The notes beneath the pieces were generated by a model, which did no database searches, had not been told where the DNA came from, and saw only the letters and a list, made by a program, of their open reading frames with translations. Positions 33,767 to 45,400 of a stretch of DNA of 64,000 nucleotides are shown one piece after another (positions within the stretch are counted from its first letter, which is position 1; every line of letters begins with the position of its first letter). Location of the stretch: positions 2,659,627 through 2,723,626 of the forward strand of contig NC_058495.1 in assembly GCF_020382885.2 (NCBI RefSeq), read 5' to 3'. Made by a program: the position numbers and the translations under genes. The DNA is from Scatophagus argus. Lineage: Eukaryota; Chordata; Actinopteri; Scatophagidae.

Positions 33767-36674
33767 TTAATATCTTGGATTGAACTTTGTGGACTTTCCA
33801 TGCATTTGTGCTGTAAGGACAGGCCATAAGCCCCAGGCTGAAGGTGCGACCTTGCCTGGATAATGCAAGAATTTAGCTTTCACATTTCCAATCCAACTCT
33901 AAACACGAATGCAGATTTTTTTCTCAGCTTTGAGGAAGCAGTGGCTATAATCTAAATTAATTTCCTAGAAAGAAAAAATAAATAAATAAAAGGAAGCTGG
34001 GTCATAATAAACTGTATCTCTGGAGTTGCTGCTGGAGCAGCTCTTGGAAACATAAGTAGAAACAAAGAAGTGATATTGCTCAATTCCCAGTTCAAGCTCA
34101 TATTCAGATCTTAGAATGAACCAATGCATATGATTTTTCCTGCTCCTCGTGTACATACCACAGTGAAACAGAGGGGGAATCAGTCCTCATTGTGTATCAT
34201 GACAGGGCTGTGGACAATGATGATATGTTGACATTGTTGTAGGTACAGAAACAGATAAGATAAGTAATACCAGACTTGTACTGACAAATGGTGATAAGCT
34301 ACAGTATATGGTATGACAGCATATTTCTGTGCCAGATATGGGGCACATTTTAGGTCATAACTTGGGCTCAAGCTGATCAGTGCTCTACTCCACAAGAAAA
34401 TCTGTACCTTCAATTCAAATATATTTTATTATAAAAATTCAACAGACAGTAAAGAAATAACATATTTACAATGTGTTACTCTGGTCTCCCAGATATTCAA
34501 ATAGAGCTATGTTTCTGTCATTTGTGTGCAGGTGTCATTGATTATTATCACAGAAACACAGCTCAGCAGGATACACACACACTGGCTGATTTCATATCAA
34601 AGAATCAAAGTCCTGCTGCATAAATTCTACTTTGATGTTCAGGGGTGCTCCAAATGATCTGCCAGTTAAATAGTTTGATTGGAGGTCTCCATAAAGACCA
34701 ATCAGCTGTTTACCCCTTCTTCCTGTTGTTGAATAAAGCTAGGCTAACTCCCTGCCGTCACTAGATTCGTTCTGTACTGATATACTGTACACAGATATGA
34801 GACTGGGATCAAGGCTGTGATAATACATTTGAGCACAAATTATGATCCTTTTAATTAGATAACATTGTTATATAACTCACATTTACGTATGTGGGATGTT
34901 CGAGTTTCATCTGATCTAAAATGACTTTATATCTGTCCAAACTGTTTCATAATGAACGGCTCATTTAAGAGAGAGGAAAAGATATTGTCTTATCTTTGCT
35001 GTTGAAGAGGCTGTTCTTGAGTCATTAACATTTATCTAAGCAACAGCTGTGTAAAACTGCTGCTCTTTGTTCATGTTTTACTTTTTGATCTTTGAAAAAG
35101 TATGATTATTATTATTATCATTGTTATTATTTTTGTTGTTGTCATATTCTTGGGATGTGTAATATATTAAATAAAGCATAAATGACTAAAGAACAAATGA
35201 AAAAATCATAATGAGAGGCCGCTCAGTTGTGCAATTTGATGCATTCAATGTTTTTATTGGGTTTTTACTGGGTACAGTATATTTATTGACATGTGTTATC
35301 AATAACATAAACAAGCAAAGGCTTTTAGTGTTGGGTGGTACAGAGAATATTCACTGCCATAAATACAGTCGCATAAAGTTACTGAGTCAATCCACGTTGC
35401 TACAGCCTGCAGTATCATTAAACAGTGCTGTGTTACAGCCTAACCCATGAACTGAAAGCAGTGAAATACCTTCACACCTGCAGTAATAAGAGAAAGTTAA
35501 TGCAGAGTATCTCATGCACAGTACAATAAAGGAGGCTTTATGTGCTAAGGCCTCACTCATGATTTGACCCTGTATTGTCTAGTGAGTCACTGGCCCAAAC
35601 TATATCTGCTTTTATAACAGTTTATGTCCAGTTCAGGACTGTTCCTTGGTTTAAACAGTAATAAACCTGTTAACAGAGAGCTTTTGAACAGAGGCTTAGT
35701 CAGCATTTTTATTAAATGTGAATAGGCTGGTAGCCAGTATATGTTGCAATAGTAATTTTAAGCATGGGGTTAATGCTGGGGATCTCAGGATGAATATGAA
35801 TTAACAGTTTGAGGGAACATGAAGTGTTGTGTTGATATGATGAAGTCTCTTCCACAGTGAATGATTTTTAAAGTAGCATTATCTACTCACTTTTATATCC
35901 CATAAAACACTTGAGTTTCACAGTAAAACAGAGATGTGGCATTCTCCTGAAATTTTTAAGCTGCTGGGGACTTCTTTTAAAATATTAAAAAAATAAAAAA
36001 ACAACCAAGCCAAACCAAACAGCCCAAGCCCCAAGAGTGAAGATTTTGGCTGTGTAAATAACATCTTTTCAAATCAGTTTAGGGTCTTGGTGCTTCCAGA
36101 GACTTGGATTACACTGCAAGCTGTTTTATGTATGTTTATTTTTATTTGTTTTTAAACATTCCCCTCTGCTTCTGTTGTTGATGAAAATGCTGTAACAATT
36201 TTTCACTGTGAAGACTGAGAAATGTTTTGTGCCTGAAGAACCTAAATCTAATTTTACATCAGCACAGGAATGAATAGATAGTGACTGAATTTTTATTTTA
36301 GGGCTACTGTTCCTCTAATGTCAAAGTGCAAAATTCCAATTCACACTGAATGGGTCAAAAGTCAAGGCGTATTTTTCACTCATGAAAGCATCAGTTACAG
36401 TGTCTGTATTATATATCATCACTCAAGACAATTTTAAATGTAAACAAGACAAAATATACACAAAGAAAAGTACTATAAAACAGCATATTTGTGTAATTCC
36501 ATCATTTGATCAACAGTGATAAGAAAGTAAGTTACAGTGTGCTCAGAATGGTTACATCAAGCTAGCTTTATAAAGAGCCACCTCTTGTGGTTGATCCTTT
36601 ATCAAAAAACCTTAAATTTATATTTTTACTTTGCAGAAATGTAAATCAACAATTATGAAGAATTAAGGAGTTTC
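33767..36674. other. Intergenic, no gene seen
   Basis: AT-rich sequence with short TTATTA runs near 35105-35135. No exon, tRNA or named repeat could be supported on either strand. Confidence 0.4.
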
Positions 36675-37420
36675 CATTAAGGGGTCTGCTTGATCAGCAA
36701 CAATGTTTAGATAGATGGTACGTGTCAAAGTAGCATCCATATGAATGGCAGGACCCAAGGTTTCCCAGCAGAACATTACCCAAAGCATCACTGTGCCTCC
36801 GCCGGCTTGCATTCTTCCCATAGTGCATCATGGTGCCATGTCTTCCCCAGGTAAGCAACCCACACACACCACACGCCATCCACACGATGGAAAAGAAAAC
36901 GTGATTCATGAGACCAAGTCACCTTCTTCTGCATCCAGTTGTGATGCTCTTGTGACCATTGTGGGTGCTTTTGGTGGTGGACACGGGTCAGCATGGGCAC
37001 CTTGACCTGTCTGTGCCTACACAACAAAATGCAATGCACTCCGACAAGCCTTCCCTCCTCAACTGCATCCTTGGTTGTCCATAATCCTGTCGCAGGTTCA
37101 CTGGTTTTCCTTCCTTGGTCTACTTTTGGTAGGTCCTCACTGCTGCAGACTGACAACGTCCCACATGATCTGCAGTTGACCCAGTCATGTAGTCATCACA
37201 ATTTCGCTGAAATCGTGTGCTTTGAACACAATAACCTCAAGGACAAAATGTTCCCTTGCAGCCTAATATTGCTGCCTGAATTTCCCTTCAGGGATAAATA
37301 AAGGAATTCTGATTCTGATTCTGATATCAAACTCACTGCCGGGTGCCATTGTAAAGAGATAATCAGTCTTATTCACGCCACCTGTCAGTGGTCATAATGT
37401 CATGGCTGATCGGCGTAGGT
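36675..37420 (-). mobile_element. Tc1-like transposon fragment interrupted by a LINE 3' end
   Basis: The minus-strand ORF at 36788-37156 encodes Tc1 transposase text: VPMLTRVHHQKHPQWSQEH, then WSHESRFLFHRVDG. Lower down, ALGNVLLGNLGSCHSYG continues in another frame. A LINE 3' end (TTTCCCTTCAGGGATAAATA, then GATTCTGATTCTGAT) lies at about 37240-37325. Beyond it, ATAATGTCATGGCTGATCGG resembles the end of the transposon. Confidence 0.65.
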
Positions 37421-37510
37421 CATGATCTATGTGGAAGTTGTGCAGAAGAGAAAAGCACATTTGTGAAAATTTTGTGGGATTGCTTTGTTGTCCACACATT
37501 TTGCTAAACA

Positions 37511-37760
37511 ATGGAAGAGAGGTTGAGGCTCTTTGTTCCTCGGACACAGAGGCTCTACCTTTTAAATGAGAAGGATGAAGCTGAGGGAATTGCTGAGACT
37601 CAGTTTAAAATACTAAGTCTGGGAATGACATCAACTCTGAGACTTATTCTCAGGCACTGGAAAAGTTCTGAAGCCCCCTCTTTTAGGGAATAGATGAGGA
37701 CACTGGCAAGGACAATGTCCTATGAGGACATTGTAGCTCTCTCACTAATAGTTCACCTGA
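37511..37760 (+). mobile_element. L1/Tx1-type LINE ORF2 C-terminal remnant
   Basis: The ORF encodes ILRHWKSSEAPSFRE, then a TAG where a Trp codon would be expected. It continues in the same frame as MRTLARTMSYEDIVALSL. The WK-x-APSF-x-W block is found near the end of L1-like reverse transcriptases. The rest of the element is not present. Confidence 0.55.
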
Positions 37761-38191
37761 TCTTCTCCCTCCCTTGGTTGACTTTTTCCTTTATTCTAAA
37801 TGTATGATTGTGAATTTGTGATTATTTGGCTAAAGATTTGTCTGTCTACTTTTTATGTGGTTGAAAAGTGACCTCCATTTACATAACCAGTATTTAAATG
37901 TCACTAGTGCAACGTGCAATGATGTCACCAGTATGCAAATGAAGTATGACTTCACCTGACCAAAAACTCCTTTAGCCTTTTTCTAATTTTTCTAATATCC
38001 TGTCTTTATCTTAACAACAAAGCTCAAATTCAAAATAAATGAAGAGAGAGGGGAGATGGCAGTGACAGTGATGACAGTAAATTTGGCCATAGAGCAAGCC
38101 ACTGTCTAAAATGTTCTATAGAGAACAGTTCCACCACCTAGTGACAGAACATGGTCACATCACCCAGATATCTCTGTAACATGTTTGCCTT

Positions 38192-38345
38192 GTGGGAAGC
38201 ATGGTGGTGCAGTGGTTAGCACTGTTGCCTCACAGCAAGAGGTTAACAGTTTTCCAGGTTTGAAACCTGGTCTGGGTCCTACTCTGGCTTCCTTCCACAA
38301 AACATGCATATTAGGTTAATTGGCCTCTCTACATGAGCTACTCAG
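38192..38345 (+). mobile_element. Degenerate SINE copy
   Basis: The A-box part (ATGGTGGTGCAGTGGTTAGC) and CATATTAGGTTAATTGGC of the 12213 SINE family are recognisable, with a disrupted B-box and internal deletion. Confidence 0.7.
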
Positions 38346-38571
38346 ATGTGCTCAGCACAGGCCCTTGTTTGACTGAAAATCAAATGGAACCTCTCCAAAC
38401 AGCTCTTGTCTGTGCAGTGTGTCAGTTTTTCATTTATCGATGAATCTTGAAATAAAAATGTTGATGGTCAGAGGAATCTGAGCCAGATTTTCTGAAAAGA
38501 GGTATTATTCTGTCTATGACAGATAAAATTATTCCACTTTGGTGTTGTATGTAACACATCAGGGGATAGGG

Positions 38572-38893
38572 TGGCACGGTGGTGCAGTGGTTAGCACTGT
38601 CGTCTCATAGCAGTCTGCGCCCTTCTATGTGGAGTTTGCATGTTCTCCCTGTGCCTGCGTGGGTTTTCTCCGGGTACTCCGGCTTCCTCCCACAATACCA
38701 AAAACATGCACATTAGGTTAATTGGCTACTCTAAATTGCCCCTAGGTGTGAGTGTGAGAGTGTGTGGTTGTTTGTCTTTGCGTGTTGGCCCTGCGATTGA
38801 CGATTGACGACGCCCGTAGTCAGCTGGGATAGGCTCCAGCTCCCCCGCGACCCTGACAGATAAGTGGTATAGAAAATGGATGGATGGATGGAT
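38572..38893 (+). mobile_element. SINE copy lacking its B-box
   Basis: Same family as 12213-12576, including the GGAGTTTGCATGTTCTCCC body and GGATGGATGG tail. About 25 bases spanning the B-box are deleted after CATAGCA. Near 38798 the short motif ATTGACG is repeated where the CAGTCCAGG segment should be. Confidence 0.8.
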
Positions 38894-39165
38894 AATTTTT
38901 TTCCTGTGTACTACCCAAATATAAGACAAATGTAATAGCTTAGTCAGAGACAAATGCTTTAAAAAATTGTTTTTTTTCCTCTTTTTTTTTTTAACATGTT
39001 ATGTTCTATTCATTTAGTTTATGAATCCCAGTTTTACAGAATCTGAGCAACAGGTCTGACTCTGCTGAGAGAACTAACAATATGTGAACTATAACAATAA
39101 GTGACAACATAAACATGAACGTGAACATGAATTCTGTGGAAGTAATTCACAGTCTGTTTTGTGTG

Positions 39166-39305
39166 TCTCATGTGAAAACCGCCACTAAAGTCTGAAATAA
39201 TATTGAAATTAGGTGTTGTCTTGCAGTTTGCATGAGGCTGGGAGAAAAGTAGTTCCGGTGATTTCTTCACTTACTGTACAAGCATACAGAATGGCCACAG
39301 AGCTG
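39166..39305. repeat. 140-bp direct repeat, left copy
   Basis: These 140 bases match 40869-41008 with one mismatch that I could find (A versus G near the right end). The two copies bracket the gypsy fragment. Confidence 0.9.
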
Positions 39306-40868
39306 CCATAGTGTCATGAACTTGGCTAGGTGGAACTGGGACTCAAAAGCATGACTCGAATCGGTAGAGCAGTAAACAAGGTTTATTCCAGGCAGAGGTC
39401 GGTACACTGTGAAGGAGTCAAACCAGGCAAAGGTATCCAAAATGTGAGGCAAAAAGGCAAGGTCAAAAAACAAGCAGGGATCAAACACTAAGAAGCTATG
39501 ACTATGACTGTGAAAAAACACTGGTATGTGAGGCTGTGAACATCGACGAATTGGCAACGAGACAAGACACAAGAGGGTATATATGCAGGACTAATGGGGA
39601 GTGATTAGTCGACCAGGTACTGGATCCCCCAGGCCTGACAGCGAGCAGACAGGAGCTTCCGGACTGTGAACACTGGGTCCCCATCAATAATCCGAGCGGG
39701 TGGAGGGGGTTTGGCCGGAGGGACGAGAGGACTGGTTCTGACGGCTTTGACATGGCTGACATGAAACGTGGGGTGAATCCGCATTGACCTTGGGAGCTTC
39801 AGCTGGACAGTGACCGAGTTGATGACCTTGGCGATGGAGAACGGACCAACAAACCTGGGAGCGAGCTTCTTGGACTCCACCCGAAGTGGCAGGTTCTTGG
39901 TGGATAACCACACCCTTTGACCATTCCTGTAGTGAGGGGTGGGAGTCCTCTTACGGTCTGCGGCTGCCTTGTAGAGGTTGGACTGCCATTGGAGGTTCTG
40001 GCAGGCTCGCTCCCGTTCTCCTACAACGTCTCACCAAGGCCAATGTGGATGGTACCGAGGACTGGGTGGACTGGTGTGGGTGGAAACCAGATGAGAGGCT
40101 GACAGTGGCACCGAGCAGGCTGCAGAACTCCCTCCAGAACCGCAAGATGAACTGAGGACCACGGTCAGAAACAATGTCTACAGGGAAACCATGAATTCGG
40201 AACACGTTAGACATCATGGCCTCAGTCGGAAATGGGCAAGGGCCTGAGTTCTCCTGAGGGTTTCTGATGAGAAACTTTATTACTGACACACACAGAGCAG
40301 GCATTGACATAATCTGTGGCATCCTGAGTCATTTTGGGCCACCAAAAACGTTGTTGTACCACAAACAATGTCTTGCTGATACCAGGGTGACCGACAGTCT
40401 TGTTTGTATGGGCCCAATGGATCACATCTCCCCTGAGACCCTGAACCACAAAAAGTTTGCCTTCGGGGCACTCGGGGGAATGGTGACACCCTTGACTGCA
40501 GCTTTAATTTTCCCCTCTACCTCCCAAGATGGCATGGCCACAAAACAGGTTTCAGGTAGGATGGTTCTGGGTTCGGATTCAACATGGTCATGACTAAACA
40601 TTCAAGAGAGGGAATCCGGTTTCACATTCTTAGAACCAGGTCGGTAGGAGAGGGTGAAGTCAAAGCGACTAAAAAAAATAGCCCACTTAGCCTCCCTCGC
40701 ATTGAACCTCTTAGCGGTCTTTAAATATTCAAGATTTTTATGATCAGTCCATACCTGGAATGGCTGGGAAGCTCCCTCCAGCCAGTGTCTCCACTCCTCC
40801 AGGGCCACCTTGACAGCCAGCAGCTCGCGGTCTCCAATGTCATAATTTCGCTCTGATTTGGAGAGTTT
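39306..40868 (-). mobile_element. 5'-truncated Ty3/gypsy retrotransposon (chromovirus type)
   Basis: Minus-strand reading gives pol domains in order. RNase H lies at 40602-40868 ([19 protein letters not shown], then [10 protein letters not shown]). The integrase zinc finger lies at 40222-40449 ([15 protein letters not shown]). The integrase core, with [10 protein letters not shown], is at about 39960-40250. The integrase C-terminus and chromodomain start are at 39605-39913 (PARIIDGDPVFTVRKLL, then QYLVD). The chromodomain is cut short by a stop followed by LTR-like sequence with TATATACCC, AATAAA and an end in TTCATGACA. gag, protease and most of the RT are missing. Frameshifts make it dead. 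Confidence 0.85.
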
Positions 40869-41008
40869 TCTCATGTGAAAACCGCCACTAAAGTCTGAAA
40901 TAATATTGAAATTAGGTGTTGTCTTGCAGTTTGCATGAGGCTGGGAGAAAAGTAGTTCCGGTGATTTCTTCACTTACTGTACAAGCATACGGAATGGCCA
41001 CAGAGCTG
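40869..41008. repeat. 140-bp direct repeat, right copy
   Basis: Second copy of 39166-39305, directly abutting the 5'-truncated end of the gypsy fragment. Confidence 0.9.
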
Positions 41009-41904
41009 ACACATAGTATTTATCTGATTCCTGATCGGTTAAGCACTGACTGATCTGTGTGGATGAGAGAATATGGGCATGAATAGAATCCCGTAAAGAC
41101 TAGTAATCTAATTTTTGTTACCCTGGAAACAAAGACAAACTGCAATGAGATTTGCAATCCGCCCAAATGTATTTATATGAAAACAATGTAAACAAAAGTA
41201 TTTCAAATCACATTTGGATTTTATCTGGACAAGAGACATTTGAAATGACAAAGGTGGGCTATTATAAGAACCGTCACACCGTTCTCATCAAACACTGACA
41301 TTCTGTCACATCCACCCCGCATCTCGTATGGACACAAGAGCTGCCCTTGAACATGTGTATGAGATGAGATTTCAGCTTACTCTGGTGTAAACCCATTAGA
41401 CATTACAGAATGACAATGTTTGTGTATAGGGAAATGATGGATTTCAACTGAGGTTTTCATTTCAGCTCACCCACTTAATTCATTACTTACCCATTGTTAT
41501 AATGTCGACAGAAACGCATTCATATGATTATAATACAGGTTTGTTGTGGTTGAATTAATAATCAGTGCAGGATAATCAGAATGTTATTTAATCATGCAAT
41601 TAAAAGTCAGGAGACATGTTAAATACAGAGAAAATGTTTACTTTTCTCATACAACGCAAAAATGAGTAGTACAAGTACAAGCAAATCAGTCACATCATTC
41701 ACAAGGCTTGTAATGACAGGGTATTGTTTATTTTGTTTTGGAAAGCAGTGAGTCAGCTGAAAAGAGCAATATACTCAGTGGTTTACTTTTAGGGCTGGTT
41801 GTAACCCAGCACCATGAGGTAAACACTGCAAGCTGACACTATGTGAAAGGAGTTTTTTGAAATATAGTTCAGTGTCTTATACATTCATGGACTGTTTCTT
41901 TGGT
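41009..41904. other. Intergenic, gene C 3' flank
   Basis: No exon is seen. A minus-strand AATAAA lies at 41727-41732, about 175 bases beyond the gene C stop codon, and is a good candidate polyadenylation signal. Confidence 0.5.
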
Positions 41905-42418
41905 TCATGGCCAGTTGCAGCACTTGCAGGAATCCCAGTAGATCAGGCCGGGCTGACAGCGTTGCAGGTAGGTGTTTCCTCGGAAGCACTGGAAATAGGT
42001 GTTCCTATCAGCTGGATTTGTGTACAGGCCATCAGGACGGCCACGGCAGAATTCTGCCATGGGGTCCTTGGTGGTGGTGGGGGCTGGAGTGGTGGTGGGC
42101 TTTGGGGCGAATCCTGCAAAATCAGAGAAAAAGAAAGTTGAAAGCAGAGGCAACAACAACCTTTAACATCTAACATCTGGCGACAAACTGAAACTGAAAC
42201 TCAGCTCTAATGTTAATATGATATCATCATCATATCTCCCAGCTTGAGAAGGGAGATATGATGATGAGTGGTAAATTCGCCACATTCAGGAAACTCTCTG
42301 ATCTTTTTTTTAACGCTTATAAATATATCAATTAACAACTCTGTGAAATTCTGCAAACATATAAATACAAACAAAATAGCTGTCACGAACAAAGTTTACC
42401 TGCAGTTACTCTGCACTG

Positions 42419-42453
<35 letters not shown>

Positions 42454-45400
42454 TCTGGACTGGCAGGACAAACCCCAGACTGGCCCACTGCTCCTGTGTG
42501 TTTCACTGCATGTTGCTTGTGGTATGTGCGTGTGTTTCAATCAGTGAAGGGTTAAATGCAGAGAAAGAATTACGGTGTATGTAAAAAATATACTGGCAAA
42601 ATAAAGTCTTTGAAGTTGAAGTGTGTGTGTGTGTGTGTGCTTTGTGCTAATGTTACTTTCGCTGCTCAACACTGTTACACCACTCAGTCTTCGGCTCCGG
42701 ACTTGTGGCCAAATATCCAACCTAAAACTAACTTCATCACGGCTAGGAAAGCACAGCGCATCTTTGTCGTCTTTAACTGTATGTACCTCATGTGTCTTTC
42801 ACATGTAAGACAACTACAATATCATAATGAATGTAAATATGGCTATGCTGTCCTTACAACTGTCAGGCAAGCACGAGAGTATTGGGAAATTTTGACTGCT
42901 TTTCTGTCAGTCTTGTTCAGCTGGTTTGCTCAAAGTTTTAGAAATATATCTGTGAGTCATGCATAGTGAGTGCACTGACAGAGTGTGCGTGGGTAGGCAG
43001 ATACATAGGTAGATATTTAGGTAGAAAGTCCAATTTAGTTCAAATGAAATGATTAATTAAAGGCGGCCACAAAAACAGGATTTTTCTCTTTTTCATTTGT
43101 CAGAGTAGTATAACAAAAAATACTTCTAAAATAACGTACCAAGCCTAGCTTTAATAAGAAAGTAAAAGGCATCACAGTGATTTTGTAAGTTAGCTGAACT
43201 ACAGTATTTACCCATAGACATCCTGAGGTGGTTGATGAGAGGATAAGTTCCTGCTGAGCAGAAAGATCCACCAAAATCATCCATGTCCAGAGTCCACACA
43301 TGAGCACCTCCCAGGTTGTTGGCAGTCATCCACTGGACCTACAGGACAACCAGATCAGTCACATAAATGATTAAATAACAGCTACAGATATATCAAATAT
43401 ACCTGGAATGAAGATATTAGAATTTCAAGTTGTTGTTTATATAGGAATTTCTCCTCCAAACACTTTATGGAAGCAGTTGGTCACAAACGTTTCATTTCTA
43501 TTTCAGCATAATAACATTACTAGAGACTTTCTTGGTTACCTTGGAAGAATAGCTTCGCATGTCATCATAGCCCACCCAGGCAGTGCCATAGGTGGCATAA
43601 GGTACCTCTTGTTCAGATATCCATTCAACAGTAGCACTGGAGAGGAAGCTACAGATCTGGTAACACAGAAACATAATAAAGTTTGCCATATGTACTGATG
43701 TAAATACTACATAAATAAAAAATTGCTATATAGAAAGTCCACCCTCATTTTTCAATTCATAATTACACATTAGAAAAAGGGGAAGAATCTTTAATTTGCC
43801 CGAAGGAAACCTACACAAGCACAGTGATAAAATGCATTGTCCACGCATGAAGGACACACCCCAGCTAGAAATAGAACCCAGCTAATCACTGAGCCACTGT
43901 CCTGCAAACAGGTGATCACGTCACTTCGCCATCGTGAGAGATGCTCGCATTGTCACCAGAACAACAGTAGCTGCAGCAACCACAATACTTCTTGCATTCT
44001 GGATATAGAGCGGTTTGATTTGATTACAGACCAGTGAGGCTTAACCTGCCCAGTAATGAGTTTGAATTTACATTATTAATTTAACATCAAAGAACACAGA
44101 TGCAGTAGTCACTACTGGGGAAATACTGCCTTTATATGAAAGTGTTGTACCTCATAGTAGGCCCAGAAGCCAGCTGTGCGAGTGTAGGGTCCAGCATCTG
44201 CGGGGCCATTAGCTGGTGCTCCCAGGAGAGAAGAACTGCTATTAAGGCGAAAGGTTCGTCCAAAGGTGGGGAAACCCAGCAGCAGCTTCTCAGCTGGTGC
44301 TCCAAGAGCCAGCCAGTAGGATATAGAAGAGTCCTAAAAAAAAGGACAAACAGACAAAAACTATAAAAGTATTGTAATAATAATAAAAGCCTCATTTAGA
44401 TTGTTACAGAGACAGATAGAAATGGAACACATGATGTGCAGCATGATATGTGCTCTAAGCAGCGAGCTGTGAGATCACAAAAATAATTTTTCTTATATTA
44501 ACACTGCCTCTCTGTAATGTGTGTGTGTGTGTATTTTTGTATATATACATATATATATATATGCATATATGCATGGTCACCAATTAGTCAATACAGTTTC
44601 TATGTACTGAACCTAATACATTGTTCTCAGCAGTGAATTAAAACCTCTTAAACTGTTCTGACTAATTTTGACTAACGTAAAAATGTGTGCTTATTTGATT
44701 TTTTTTTTTACATCTGTCTCTTTGTGTCTTTGTGTATCTTACGATGTTGTGATGAATGTATGCGCCAGTGTCCACAGAACTGCGGTACAGGGGGCTGTTG
44801 TGTCCAGTAAATCCCTCCCAGGATCCATGGTAGTCAAAGGTCATGACGTTGATAAAGTCAAGGTGGCTGTTGAATTCAAAATGTTTTCTTTTTAGATCAG
44901 CAGCATTTTCATCACTGGTGAAGGGCATACTATAGAGTACAAGCAAATTTCTATTTTTCCTAAAACTATGAGCAGTAAAAGTCAAATTGCAATAAAAGTC
45001 AAGTCTGCTATTGTCTTTAGTACTTCTTACCAAGAGTACATGAGCAATGTTGTGGCAACCCTAACTGTCATTCCCAGTAAATAGGACTGGAAATAATTTC
45101 AAATTACCAGTGCCAGTATGGCACCAATATGACCAACTAGTTTATTTTTCTGAACAAAAACATACAGTGGGTCCAGTGAAAAGAATCTTACGTTGCAATT
45201 TTGTTGACCTCGTAAGCTCTGTCGATGGTGGGACGGAGAGAAGCGACACTGGCTGACAGCAGCAGCTGGCTTCTGTTGCCTCTGGTTTCGTCCTCAAAGG
45301 CCTTGGACAGCTCCTGCAGCCAGAAGGAACAAAAACACCGCTGATACTGTCTGTCTCCTACTACATGAAGAAGACTTTTTTTTGACTTTGTTTGTTCAGT

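Noticed and set aside
39886-40593. Plus-strand ORFs of 89 and 108 codons
   Set aside because: Antisense to gypsy integrase on the minus strand.
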